NCBI GenBank assembly: GCA_963693085.1
Contig: OY856409.1
Span: 503,286,303 to 503,350,302, forward strand
Direction: 5' to 3'
Source: Alisma plantago-aquatica
Lineage: Eukaryota > Streptophyta > Magnoliopsida > Alismatales > Alismataceae
Length of the DNA: 64,000 nt
A model generated the notes under the pieces. It had not been told where the DNA came from. It saw only the letters and a program-made list of their open reading frames with translations, and made no database searches. Positions 22,039 through 34,100 of the stretch are shown here, one piece after another; position 1 is the stretch's first letter, and every line of letters begins with the position of its first letter. The translations under genes were made by a program, and so were the position numbers.

Positions 22039-23783
22039 TAGTATATGATATAGCTAAGAAAGGAGGGAGGCTTCCATAATGTCCATGTAAGTGTAATAAC
22101 TAGCATTAGCAAATACCAATAAAATTTGAGAATCCTTCTTGGTAGGTGTGGTTGTCTTCCATACTTGACATCTTTTTTCATTGTTTCCCTTCTCTTACAT
22201 TCCAACCTATTTAGAAAAAGATCTTGGTATATTTAATATCTTGACTCAGTACTCATTTCACACTTTTTTATCCCTTCATTGTGGTAGTCTAACGTAGTTG
22301 ATCGTGATGGTATGATAAATTCTAGAATGAAATATATTCAATGCATTTCTATGTAGTGATACAATTGATTAAAGGTAGAATGTGATTGGATCATCACAAG
22401 TTATATACATCTATGACAACAAATTGAGAAATAATCACTATAGTTTCCTTGTTGGATGACTAGTTTTTTTCATCCAGAATGCCATATAATTCTACACTCC
22501 CACATAATTGTTCCAAGATTCTATGTCTTTCTTCAAAGAAGTTCAAATTTATCCCTCTTTAGAATGCAATACTTCTTTTAAATAATAGTGACCGAAAAAG
22601 TACTTTCATGAATCAAACAAGGGTATATATTCTATAGCTAAATGAAATAAACTGAATTGGTGTGCGTTTGTACATCACATCTAGAAAAAAGGGTCATTTA
22701 ATTATATCTTCCACCGTACCAAAAGAATAATGAATGGGCACTTATGTCAAAACACATTCATTTCACAAGAAATGATCAAACCCTAAGCATCTAGGGCTTG
22801 CTCTAATTTCCTTTTAGCCATAAAAATCTAAAAGAAAAGAAGTTGTAAGAATGCATAAATTCAAGCATGCAAATATAATTCCATTTTCTTCCAATTCAAA
22901 GAGATAAAGATTCAGCTATAAACTCTTTTAGGGAAATATATTTCAATCTTGGACAAAGTTGGAAAAATGATGTCGAGTACTAGAAATCATGAAATAACAT
23001 AAAAGTTAATCCTAATTAGGCACACACAAGGAGTTTACAAAAAGTACATGTAATGGAATGTAATGGATGGATTGACAAGAAAATACAAAATTTGAAAAAC
23101 TAAGGAAAATGCAAAGAAATATGCTACATAACATGTGAGGATGGAAATATGTATAATGAAAACATGTGGAGTGTAAAATAGAAACGAGTAGGGGTCAGTT
23201 AAACAATTGATCATCTCAGAGTAAATTTTCAAAAATGGAATAAAAGCAAACAAGGGCTTTCCTCTGTACCACTTCAAGCTTTTAAATCATGTCGTCCTCA
23301 ACATGAAAGAATGGCTTAGGATAGTAGTAGAATGATCATAGAGTTGTGATGTCTAAACATCAAGAGGGGAATGATCCAAGCTACTCAAGTGGGATGGCCC
23401 ATGGCCACCACGATCCTTTCATGGAAAAAAGTTGCTCTGGTTGGATCTCATCATGTCCATGATGGTAGAACAATTATGCCAGTCAGTTTGCTATAGCTTT
23501 TTAGTTCATCACAATTTTCTCCTTCTTTTCACCTTAGATCTTCTTATGGGTTTTGCCACTCCATGGATCATTCTCTATGTTAACTTCCTATTTGAATATG
23601 TGACCAAAACAAAACAAAGAAAACTATCAAGTGTGATGTGTGTGTATTTCTTGGAAAGTATGAAAACAAAATTATAACAAAAAATGTGTGGTATGAAGTC
23701 AAAATATCAAAAGGTGACGTGGATTGCCTCCCAGTAGCACTAAGTTTATTTCCTTTAGCCAATCATTATAATATTCTACTCAA
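22039..23783. other. Unassigned AT-rich stretch
   Basis: No domain, tandem repeat or terminus was recognised. Short frames on both strands (up to 81 codons) are of the length expected by chance in this composition. The upper part may be the heavily decayed 3' portion of the old Athila copy, whose protease region ends near 23784. Confidence 0.5.
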
Positions 23784-26668
23784 TCATCCATTAGCAAATA
23801 TCATTGTCACAATCTTGAAGTAATGGTCCTTCTCATTGAAATCAAACAATTTCTCCTCGACCCATTGGTCATGGGATTCCTTATACCTTTTTTCTTCAGC
23901 CCTTTCATTTTTCTCATCTAGGGATGTTGATTTCTTGAAGATTTTGAGGTTCAGCCTCAAACTCATGAAAGTAACTATCATTCTTCTAGTGTGTCCATGG
24001 ATATCAGTGTCGACTGTAGCCAAGAAGGGTTGTCCCAAGATATGGGAATCTTCTTGTCCCTAGTATCCATATCAATAACAATGAATTCCTCCAAGAACGC
24101 CATCATGATATCCATGTTAATCACCATAAGCATTTCATCCACCCTAACCCTTGGGAGTTCAATATATTAGTTGGCCATTTGTATAGTACAATTTACTAGC
24201 TTCAATTTAGTCAAGTCCAACTCAAGATACATACTATAGAGCATAAGGCTTACACTTAATCAAAGAATTTTTAATAATGCATCCACCAATGTGGATTGGA
24301 ATGAGAGGGTCTCTGATGTCTTGATGGGGAGGGAATTTGCAAGATAGAGTTCACTTGCTCTATAAAGTTTGCTTTGTTGGGCATTCTCCTTGTTGTCTTT
24401 CTCTTGAAGGTGCACATATCCTTAACAAATTTTGCATAGACTGAAATTTTCTTATTTGAATCAAGCATCGGGATATTGAACTTCACTTGAATAGAGACCT
24501 TAAGAGTATTATTATTATGATTCTACATCCTCTTTGATGAGAGTTCATCTAAAGGACTGGGGAACAAGGAAACATTTTCACTTTTATCATTTGTATAAAT
24601 TGGAGAATCTTGAATGATCATAGAAGAGGATCACAATCAGAGTAGAGGGAACAAATCATCATAAATTCAGTAGCAGATGGAACACTTTGAATCACAAAAT
24701 CAATAATACATCAAAACATAATTTCCCTATATCACAATTTCACTTTCAGCTATCATGATATCATGAATTGTCTTTCCTGACATTGATTTATCAACATAAA
24801 CTTTGTTAACATGATCTTTACTCCTTTTGTTTTTGGGTTGCACAAGAAATTTACCACTCCACAAGAAGTTCACCAGATACACTTGCTCATGGGTCGGAGG
24901 GGGAACTTGTTATTCCTGTGGTGGTGGTGGTGGTAGTCTTTGATTTTGTTGATGGTAAGGTAGAGGTTGAAGGATGCATGGTTGTTGTGGTGGTGTTTGT
25001 TCAGGTGGGTTTTGAGGTGAAGGTTGAAGTACATAGGCTTTTTGTGGTGGTTTTTGAGGTGGAGGAGGGCATTGGTTGTTAAATGGTGTTGTGATGGAGG
25101 AGGAGCATATGGATTATAGGGACCTTGAAATTGTTTCACATGTCATACTTGCATTAATTATGGACCATTAAACCTTTTTGAGGATGCCATTTGTCCATTT
25201 TGGTTGCTTGGAATTCACCATGGTTTGGGAAGGAAGTCTTCCCTTTAACCACATGCAAAAGATAAGGTGAGTTGATCTAGCCTTTGTCCAAGCCTATCAA
25301 TGGTTTTTCCATGAGTGACCCATCTTCCTTCACTTTGTCTAGGCTCCTCAGCCTACTATAAACTTCTTCCTTGAACCTTGAGTTATATTTATAGTGTTGA
25401 TGATTCCTTTGTTTCCCATGTACATCATCACCTTATTTCTTCCATGAGAAGTAAGGGTGATTTATCTATTACGAGTGTATAAATGGGACATGGGGTTTTG
25501 GTTGTTGTGATTTCTAAGATATTGCATGGCTTTAACATCTTTCTCAATAGTGTCAATGGCTTGTATTTAGTTTTTTGAAACACTTCCATTTTGGTTCTTT
25601 TGCATACTCATCATTCTAAGAACATTAATGAATTATGAGTTCGGGTCAAAGGTAGAGGTGTATCTCTTGTAGAAGATCCATTCAAATTTCTATTATATTT
25701 GTTAATGTCACTAGAAGGCCAGTGTTTGGGTTTTCTACCAAGTGCTCATACAATGGCCAAGAATCTTCAGGAGGTTTTTACATGAACATGAGACCACATG
25801 AAGTGTCCACCATAGTTTGGCACGAGGGGGATAGAACAGGGTAGAAAACTTGCACCAATTTCCATATATGGATCTCATGATGGGGAAATCCCTATAAAAT
25901 CTCCCCTAACTATCATGGAAGCTCTCATGGCTCATTTGACTAAATCTCAAAATAGTTTTCCTCATGAGTATCAACTTTGAAATAGAGTAGAACTTCCAGA
26001 TTGCATTCTTCATATCCTCCCATATCATGATATCGTCTTTGAGTTATCAACTCTTTAGCTTTATCCTTCAAGGAGAATGGGAACATGATCATGTGTATGG
26101 CATCATGAGTTGTGGCTGAAGTAAAAAATGTTGAGAATGTCTTAATGTAGGAGTCCACATCATGTTTTTGGTTCTCTTTGTCAAGTACATAGAATTTTAG
26201 AAGCATTACAAGTAGTGCCACTAGTTAGACAAATCTTGCCTTGGCATTACGCCAATCTTAATAGAAATTAAAGAAGTGTAGTTTCTTAACAATAAATAGC
26301 CTTGTAGATTCCTAGGAGGTGGAGGTGAAGAACCCATTGATTTAGGGTCCTCCTGGTTACCCTTAGGTGGTTCTCCATTTTAGTCAGACATCTCTTGATT
26401 CATTTAAGCTTGTCTACACTAGTTCAATCACCTTTGCTTACATGTATTGAGACCCTCGAAGAAGGATTCAATAAAAAGAGAGCAAAGACCAAACATGAAT
26501 TGTCACATATGCATGCACAAACAAACCAAATAGACCAAGTTAGCAACCTCAAATGAAAAACTAACACAAACAATAAATAAATGAAATGATGTGTGCAATA
26601 GGAGAAGTTTGGAAAAACAAACAAGCTAGGTGGAGCACCACTCTCCTAGTAAATAGAGCCAGAAATCT
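23784..26668 (-). pseudogene. Old Athila-type Ty3/gypsy internal region (gag and protease remnants)
   Basis: Minus-strand fragments in gag-to-protease order match Athila. After a possible start near 26405 comes a gag piece with THDAIHMIMFPFSLKDKAKE (about 26110-26050), then a Pro/His/Asn-rich linker beginning FQGPYNPYAPPPSQHH (25139-24870). Next is FNIPMLDSNKKISVYAKFVK followed by DMCTFKRKTTRRMPNKANFI (24486-24370), the 'IPLLDAI..IPKYAKFLKDLC' block before the protease, then ELPRVRVDEMLMVINMDI (about 24150) and GQPFLATVDTDI (24035), the end of the protease domain. No RT, RNase H or integrase can be recognised below 23784. All frames are broken. It is much more diverged than the Athila copy at 51970. 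Confidence 0.75.
26641..26661 (-). other. Degenerate tRNA-Asp primer site of the old Athila
   Basis: The minus strand reads TGGCTCTATTTACTAGGAG eight bases after an LTR-like end ACATCA. It keeps the frame of the Athila primer site (TGGCGCCGTTGCCGGGGA); most differences are C-to-T or G-to-A, as expected from decay of methylated DNA. The position fits the gag start below and an LTR above. Confidence 0.55.
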
Positions 26669-28660
26669 TGATGTACCTAGGGAACAATGGCTAATGAATA
26701 CTTATAAATACTCGATCTAGAAACCCTTGAAAAAATATCCACAAACATGCAACTCAATATGTAGTACAGGAGCAAGAAGTCAAGGTTGATCCACAATGAC
26801 AAATGAGGGCACTAGATCTCTGTCTATTTTAGTTGGGTTCCTAATGCAGAGTGTATGGTTTCAAGAGTTTATTGGGGTTAGAGTTACACCAAGATGAACA
26901 TGAAAGAAGGAGAGACACAAATTAAACAATGATTGACTCTACACAATTTAGGCTAGCTAATTGTCTAAGGAAACAACTGCACTAAAGCTAGCAACTAGAG
27001 ACAAGTAATTAAATCATAAATGGAAGTTAATACTACATTAATCAATCAACCAATCAATTCCTAACACAAGAAACTAAGGCAAAGAAATAATTACTCTAAG
27101 AAGAATCATATATCATAACGAAATAATTGAACTAAAACAAACAAGGGAAAACTAGTTATCAAGAAGGCATGTTAGGGTTTTACAAGTAATGACTGTAGTG
27201 GGTTCTTTGGGGGAGGTTATGTAACCATAAACCATGTATATGGCATATTCAAGAACATATATCCAACAATATTTCTACCAAACAAGACAATAAGGATAGT
27301 GTAGATTAAGAATACTATCCTATAAGTTGGTCATGGGTGGCATGGTGGTGTGCAGGGGAACTAGTCCCTATGACTTCCCATCTAACCTTATGAGGCTCTT
27401 TTGACTAAGATGTAGATAAACGTTGTTCTGGATCGTACAATAATAGGTTTTTAGGTGTGATTTTCCTAATACACGTACTGACATTGGGTGGTATAAGGTA
27501 TACATAGAGGTATTTGACCTCCTATTATCCCCAATCCAACCTCTTAGCATGGTATTTATTAAGTGCATATGGAGGAACATACCTAGGTACTTAGACCTCT
27601 CACCTTGGGACATTGTACTGGAGGGATGAGGGAAAGAATGAAAATTAGCTGGTTCCTCTAGGGAGCTTACAATTTTCTCCACCACAATCCCAAAATCACC
27701 ACTTTTTATGATGTAGGTTATTCCATAACTCAAACATACATATCAACATGTGAGGAATGAGAACAAGAAATAACATAGAAATAGACAACGAAACCAAAGT
27801 TTCATCCATAAATATTCCTCAATAATTTATCATAGTTACATATTTTGTCTGCAAACAACCTATAAAGGAGCCTTTGCTAGTCACAGTCAAAGAAAGTACA
27901 AAGAAAGGGGATAAGAAGATAAAAAATCCATGCATGTGGGTAGAGAAGATTCAATGTTAATCTCTAATAGCTCCAAGCACAAACTCCTCCTCCAAGTGAA
28001 TGGAATGGCATGGAAATTAACACAGATACAGTCAAAACCCTAAAACTAAGTTTTTTTGGTAGGAAGTTGAAGGGAATGGAGTGGGAAAGGTGGATGGAGT
28101 ATATTTGGGAGCTACCAATGACTAGGAAGGGATAACCTTCAACTCCCATATTCCACTATTGTTTATATAGTGGCCTATAGGGTCTAGGTTAAGTGGGGGT
28201 AAAGTGGTAAAAATGGTAATGGGGAGCATTATGGTTAGGCGGGTAGCACAACCATATTGGGTAGGATAGGGCACGATCATGGAAGAGTATAATAGTCATG
28301 AAGGAGGAGGTAAAATGTCATAGTAAAAATGGGGTTATAGGGATGTGGTGGTGCAACTGTGGTGGGTACCATGGTCCTAGTGGAGTGAAGGTATCATGGT
28401 CATGGTGATTAACATAGTCATGGTAGTCAGGAGGAGGAGTTATTTCCTTGACTATGGTCGTATGATCCATGCTACCATAACTATTTTGGTTGGCATTATC
28501 ACAATGGGTGTATATTTTCACTATTGTTTTGTCTGGCATGACAGTGATGGCTAGAACTTCCTGGTCAAGATGAATGTATGACTTCACTTGATCATGAGGT
28601 CTCATATCAAGGCCGTAGAAAAGTACCATGACCGTTTTGTTTGGGGGGGGGTCCAAGCAC
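26669..28660 (-). mobile_element. Putative 5' LTR of the old Athila
   Basis: The inner edge is set by ACATCA before the primer site. A TATA-like CTATATAAAC lies at 28161-28170 on the minus strand, about 1.5 kb from the inner edge. Upstream of it (28200-28600) is a stretch of repeated CATGGTCATGG, TAGTCATGG and GTATCATGG words that might be enhancer-like U3 repeats. The outer edge could not be found. Frames inside (for example 28656-28318) resemble no family and appear to be low-complexity translations of the repeats. Confidence 0.4.
28161..28170 (-). promoter_or_regulatory. TATA-like box in the old Athila LTR
   Basis: CTATATAAAC on the minus strand fits a plant TATA box, and its position within the inferred LTR fits a U3 promoter. 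No other support. Confidence 0.35.
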
Positions 28661-30619
28661 CTGAGTGTTGAACTTGCAATCTATGGTTTGCTTTGCTCAA
28701 CTTCATTCCTTGGTCAGTTCGGGTCGAAGCGAGTTGACTTGGATGACTCCTTGGACTTCTCCATATGTGTTGGAATTCCCTAGATCATCTCTCTCTATCT
28801 TCCTTCTGGTAACTAGTTCCAAAGTACCGATAACAAACATACAAATAGATCCATAAGTGCATTTGACAATAAACCAATTATTGGGTATACAATAAGAATA
28901 AGAAACATATAGATATGAATTAGGATAAAAAGACACAAGATGGATACAATATCTAGGGCTTCATTAGCAAGTCAAGAGTAAAAAGGTAACTAAAATTGGA
29001 ATGTTATCCTCTAATCTTCGAAAATTTGTTGAAAACCATCGAAGTGTCCAAAAATAATGAACTATATTAACATAGCTCTTTAATCACATAATCTTCTAAA
29101 ATAAAAAGGCTTCATGTAAATAAGACAAAGTTTAGTAATTAATTTACAGTGGTTGAAAATAAATTCAATTATGACTGATGATTTGTGTAGATATTTAGAT
29201 ACCAAACTCTATATTCTCAATTAGAGAGTGACAAATACTTCTAGATCATTAAAAAAAAGAATCGAGTTTAAAAACAATAATAATAAATACATGCAAGGTA
29301 AACGGCTAAATTGAGTAATGTCGAATGAAATCCCACTTAGAGTTTTTATACCATATCACCCTCAAATCAATTTGACACCATTATTTCATCTCTACTCTTA
29401 GTTATATATATTTTCCCTAGAATGATCCTAAATAGCTAGCCTATGAGTGTCTTGCAATGTAAGTGAAGAAAGATGTTCTCTAGAAATGATGTATGTGGTA
29501 AGAGTTTTTTTGTCTTGAGCAAAGATGTGTTGTCTCATCAGTACCACTGCCATGATTAAATGCTTCATTGAAATACTACTAATGATAAGTGAGTAACCAA
29601 TGCTATAATCATTACATTAGCCATAAAATTCACATTTGAACATGATATTGATGTAGTAGTACCTTACATATGCATCCATGTGAAAAGAATAGTGATAAAT
29701 ATTTCATAACAAGGCTTCTGTCTTTTGTATTTTTGAGGGGGGTGCAAAAACCCCATCTATGGACCAAAAAAGATAAGTCATGTCTTGGCTCATTTCCCCG
29801 TGACTGTTTTGTCAATTCATATCATAAGGACTTTCTAAAAATGTGTTCCTACATCAAAGTGAATTTATTACATAATAGAAGTTTCTGTTTCATTTACAAA
29901 ATCCTCCATATTTCTTCTTGGTTTAAAAGAGAGACAGTGAGGGTTTAGTATTGACCCAGGGGATCTTATATGGGGGCTTAGTATTTTCCCAAGGGAATCT
30001 TAAACACATATTTTGATGAATGACATATTACCTCATATTCTTATGTATTACTATTTTAGTTAATGTTGTTGAATCATATCTATTAGAATACACATAATGG
30101 ACTTATACTTCAATTGAATCATAAATTGTCATACTTTACTTTCCAATGTGGTGTAATTCATGAAAGTCCATTTATTTTTATCCTAAAAGTTTTGATTTTT
30201 GTCGATCCCTAAACCTATTTTAACCCAATTTAGAACCCATTCATGCCTTAAAAAACATAACTTTCGTCACGTATCTATCTAGAAGCAAACATGATTTTCG
30301 AGTGACATTTATGTTGGAGGTATTCTTTTGAAATAATTTTTTGGTCAAAATGAAGTCATCCGAAGTTAAAGCTTATTGAGTTATTAAATACTGATTAGGC
30401 TTTTGGGTCAATACTGGTTGAACTACATTTGAACCGGACCTCAAGTTGTTTGAATCATTGTTCAAACTATAGTAGTCAAACTGATAGTTTAATCAATATG
30501 TAGCTTCTGTGCCTATGTGATACACAGTTCAAATGCCTACGGTTAAACTCATAGTTCAACAAAAGTGCATCTCAATCCAAGTCTAAGTTTGATGGAAAAT
30601 ATTTTTTTGCACAATTAAG
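28661..30619. other. Unassigned AT-rich stretch
   Basis: No recognised gene or element. Frames up to 92 codons (29670-29948 plus) show no domain. Near 29937-30005 a 40-bp phrase (GGGTTTAGTATTGACCCAGG, GGGCTTAGTATTTTCCCAAG) is present twice. Confidence 0.5.
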
Positions 30620-31120
30620 CATTTGTGTTCATTAAGAATCCCAATGATTACAACCTTGCAATCTTCTACTGGCGAATGGGTTACAGGAGACGAGCTGAAG
30701 ACACTAGTAAGAAATCATTTTCATTCACTTTTCACGTGTTCTATTACACCTTCTAGCGCAGATATGGACGTCGTCCCAGGCCACTTCACCAGACTTAACC
30801 ATCAACAACTAATGGACCTGGCAGCAATACCTACTGAATATGAGATCTGAAAGGTCCTTAAAATCTCAACCCCTACAAAGCTTCCGGTCCCGATGGCACA
30901 GAATACGCTTTCCTAAAAAAACACTGGAAGCTCCTCAAACAAACCGTAACCCAAACCGTCCGTCAAACTCTTGAATGGAAACCTATTCCAGACACAGTGG
31001 GGGACTCGTGCATCGTTCTTATCCCTAAAGTAAAAAGTCCTACTCTCTGTAGCGAGCTTAGACCTATTTCCCTAGACAACTCTTGTTTGAATTTAGCTTC
31101 TACCAAAATACTGGTCATAG
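30620..31120 (+). pseudogene. LINE reverse-transcriptase remnant
   Basis: The plus strand gives, over two frames, a plant LINE ORF2 segment: TLQSSTGEWVTGDELKTLVR and NHFHSLF (30652-30735), LNHQQLMDLAAIPTEYEI and then a stop (30798-30850). After one frame change come NPYKASGPDGTEYAFLKKHW (30868-30928), VLIPKVKSP (31015-31043) and SELRPISLDN (31050-31080). These match the 'KAPGPDG', 'LIPK' and 'RPISL.N' blocks at the start of RT. Similarity ends at about 31115, before the YADD catalytic motif, so the piece is truncated on both sides. Confidence 0.8.
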
Positions 31121-31934
31121 GTGACGACTAACAATGTCACGTTTTAACTTAAAGATTACGTACTTAGACATAAAATATCTAATCCACGTCATCTTTCCAA
31201 CTTAATCTATACACTATGTAGGCCTTGCAAACTGCCGTCACCTATGCTCGGTTTCTGAGTAACTCAGAAATGGGAATAGATGAAAACACAGGACATAATC
31301 AAAGATTACGCATAGCTATGTCAATTGAATTAAAAAAATGTGACATCAGGTACAGTGATATAACAGAAAAAATGCAACAGATTTCTACGTCATGTATGCT
31401 GGAGAACAAGAGATGGGATTAGTTACCATTTAAACAAAAGACTGCAGACATATACCTTTTGCCTTGAAGGTAATTGCATCTGCTGACACATGCATAAGAT
31501 TTCAGAACAAAGAGACTTTAATAAATTATAACCTCTTTCGTTTTCGCAATATTTGACTACATTGATGGAGAATAAGTTGGATTACGGAATGTAACTTGAT
31601 GTTTCAAACAATCTTTTACCAAATAGTACATAAAATCTTGTGCGAACACAGTATGTTGAAGTTATTTTCCTCTTTTAAGGTATGTTCCGAGGGTTTACAC
31701 TGCCTGCGGGGGTCACAAAGTGGCGCTCGTGCGGGAGTGGTTCCCTCGTAAAACAAAAAAAAGTTATCAATAATAAATGATGTATACAGACTCTGCAGTA
31801 ATACAACACAATTGTTTCCCACAAACTCTTATCATCCATCTTTAAAAAAAATTGTATACACACACTGAAGAAATATGAGAGTTGCTACAACTAAGAAGAT
31901 GCCAGAACAACTCAACAATCAGAAATGAAAAATA
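31121..31934. other. Unassigned stretch
   Basis: No domain recognised. A 65-codon plus-strand frame at 31225-31422 is unassigned. A GC-richer block at 31685-31750 stands out from its AT-rich surroundings but matches nothing I can name. Confidence 0.45.
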
Positions 31935-32145
31935 ATGCCTTGGAACAACTAGTTTGAGCGGATAATGTTCTTGATGCTGTTGGGGATGCTACTATAGACG
32001 CACCGACATCTGCATCTTTTGGGGGCTGCTCCTTAAGAATACTGCCTTGGAAGAACTAGCTTGAGCGGATAATGTTCTTGATGTTGTTGGGGATGCTACT
32101 ATAGACGCACTGACATTTGCGTCTTTTGGGGGCTGCTTCTTAAGA
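31935..32145. repeat. Two tandem copies of a 107-bp unit
   Basis: The unit beginning GCCTTGGAACAACTAG..CTTGAGCGGATAATGTTCT and ending TTTTGGGGGCTGCT is present at about 31935-32035 and 32042-32142, with few differences, indicating a recent duplication. On the minus strand it reads QPPKDA, SIVASP and SRTLSAQ in both copies, so it may be part of a decayed protein C-terminus. Confidence 0.85.
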
Positions 32146-32283
32146 CTGCTGGGACTTTGCTTGACTTGGAACTATAATTATTGGTTCCTTCAAAAGGATC
32201 ACCGGCCTAAGTCTTGAATGGGCTCACTGGTTGCTTCGGAGCTTGTTGTGCTACTGTTGGTTCTCCTTTGGAGATGGAGGTTG

Positions 32284-32455
32284 TTGTTGCAGTGCAGTTA
32301 AGTGAGTTGACACTGAAGGTTGGCAGACTAGCACATGACCACATGTTGTGGTGGTTCTTTGAGTAGTAGGTTGCTGCATGCTGCAATACAGTTAAGTGAG
32401 TTGACGTTGAAGGTTGGCAGACTAGCACATGTTGTGGTGGTTCTTTGAGTAGTTG
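32284..32455 (-). repeat. Two tandem copies of a roughly 88-bp unit
   Basis: CAGTTAAGTGAGTTGACRYTGAAGGTTGGC and GACTAGCACATG..GTTGTGGTGGTTCTTTGAGTAGT occur at about 32290 and 32390. On the minus strand both copies encode a Ser/Thr/His-rich peptide (KEPPQHV, LPTFSVNSLNC). Together with the 107-bp duplication this suggests a degenerate low-complexity tail of an unidentified protein on the minus strand. Confidence 0.75.
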
Positions 32456-32650
32456 GAATCTTCTGTGATTGTAAAGCAAATGTCAAGGAACCTTGTCTGA
32501 GCACAAGTAAGAAGCAGCCTTCCTTCAATATTCAATTGTTATATTCCTATTTCGGATAGAAAGCCTTAAATATGGAAATTGGAACTACTTGGACTTTAGA
32601 AACACTAAATACAATAAAACATAGATTGAATGTAAGGATTTTGTACAAAT

Positions 32651-32653
<3 letters not shown>

Positions 32654-32747
<94 letters not shown>
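32654..32747. repeat. (TA)n(GA)n microsatellite
   Basis: About 77 bp of TA dinucleotides with one interruption, followed by eight GA units, lies immediately before the inverted-repeat element. The same (TA)n(GA)n order occurs on the other side of that element (36715-36759). Confidence 0.97.
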
Positions 32748-32771
32748 ATATATTGGCTGCCCGCGCGGGTA

Positions 32772-33391
32772 CTGAACTTTGGCTACCCGTGTCTCCGCAT
32801 CTTTAATTTTGCATTTTAATTACTACTTCTGCCACCGGGTTCTTTCTCTGCCGTTGCGCCGCGCCGCCGGGTGTTCCTGGCTTGTTCGCAACCTGGTCTT
32901 TCTCGCGTGTTACTTCTACTGGATGGCTCTGCTATCTGGTGGTCTAAGAGGGATTCCCCGACGCATGGGCGTGATCGGTTCGCAAACGACGGCGGTTGAC
33001 CTGATGACGGAACATCGGTCGAGACTTCTAGTTTGGACGATAGCCACCGCCAACGTTCGCGGGCGTTCTCCTAGCTTCCAAACCAGACCCATCAGTGACG
33101 AAGATTGAGCTCCGAGCAGTCTTCGTGCCTCCTCCATGCCGATCTGATACCATTGCCACCTTCGTGGTAAGGCTGCGACCTACTCTAACTTGTTTACAGA
33201 GTGCCGATCCTATGCGAATCCCCTTTCTCTGTATATAGATCTCGCCTGCCGTGCCGCAATGGTCTTAGACCGGAGATCCACTTACCTCAAGATTCATCCT
33301 TACCGCAACAACGCGGTTAGGCTGTCAGTGTGCGGCCAAGATTGTGGCTCAGAGGCTAGGTGGGAGAATGGATTCATGAATATGTATGGAT
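32772..33391. other. GC-rich, gene-like block without recognised product
   Basis: 32772-33350 has high GC and many CG dinucleotides, unlike the flanks. A 109-codon plus frame (32779-33108) overlaps shorter minus frames, and none matches a family I know. It may be a captured promoter or first exon. Confidence 0.4.
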
Positions 33392-33607
33392 TCATGTGAA
33401 TACGGCCAGGAAGCAGAAACAACACCGGAGATGTTTGCAGCATGCACCACGGAGATCGTGGGAGGGGGTGCGCCGACCATTAGCTTGGTGGGGATAGTAA
33501 TTGGGCTTCTTATATGCGGAAGAGTTGTTGTTCGTTGATGCATAGGCTACAGGCGGTGGGTGGTGCGTTATTGTGAAACGAGGCTGTTGTGTTTGTTGGA
33601 ATTCCAC
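33392..33607 (-). pseudogene. Possible NHL/LEA-like N-terminal fragment
   Basis: A 71-codon minus-strand frame, starting MEFQQTQQPRF, has a Pro/Asn/Tyr-rich N-terminus (KKPNYYPHQANG) followed by a Cys-rich hydrophobic start (GACCKHLRCCFCFLAVF), then a stop. Arg-rich-to-Cys-rich-to-hydrophobic order is seen at the N-terminus of NDR1/HIN1-like and related LEA-hydroxyproline-rich membrane proteins. The LEA_2 domain is missing. The similarity is by composition only, so this call is weak; an unrelated captured exon is equally possible. Confidence 0.25.
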
Positions 33608-34100
33608 TAACGATTGTTGTAGTGGAGCAGAATACTTACTTCATAAAGGACACTGCTGAAAAGGTCTATACATGCCTTATGGAACCGCTGCCTGCAAATC
33701 ATCCACTCACACGACGGCCATGAGGGAGGGAGGTATTGAAGTAGGTACAACAATTATTGATGGTTCTGGATTCTACATTGTTCGTAGCACTGATTGGGTT
33801 TCTTTAAGTGTAATTCAGCCCCCAAATGCTCTAGTTGTGTGATATGTACATGTAATGCACAGTTTATGTTATTTCAAAAAATTATTCACAAGCAGTGGCT
33901 TTGGTTGTACAAAACAAATGGTTGTCACCTATTCATTTCTGCATAAAGATAATAGTTAACTGTGAAGTTCCCCTACTTTACTTTTTCTATTATATTGGTT
34001 TTACTTATTCATTAACTTGGTTACGTTCCGTCATGTTCAATACGTTGTGGATGATGGGTTGGAGAAAAAAAACATAAGGGGGCGTGCTCAAGCCTATTAC
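33608..34100. other. Spacer in the inverted-repeat element
   Basis: No gene or repeat recognised; AT-rich, leading into the minisatellite. Confidence 0.5.

Noticed and set aside
28318..28656. 112-codon minus-strand frame as a gene
   Set aside because: Its His/Asp/Tyr-rich second half comes from CATGGTCATGG-type repeats in the inferred LTR; no family match.
32572..32775. Plus-strand frame with YIYIYIYI
   Set aside because: It is a direct translation of the (TA)n(GA)n microsatellite.
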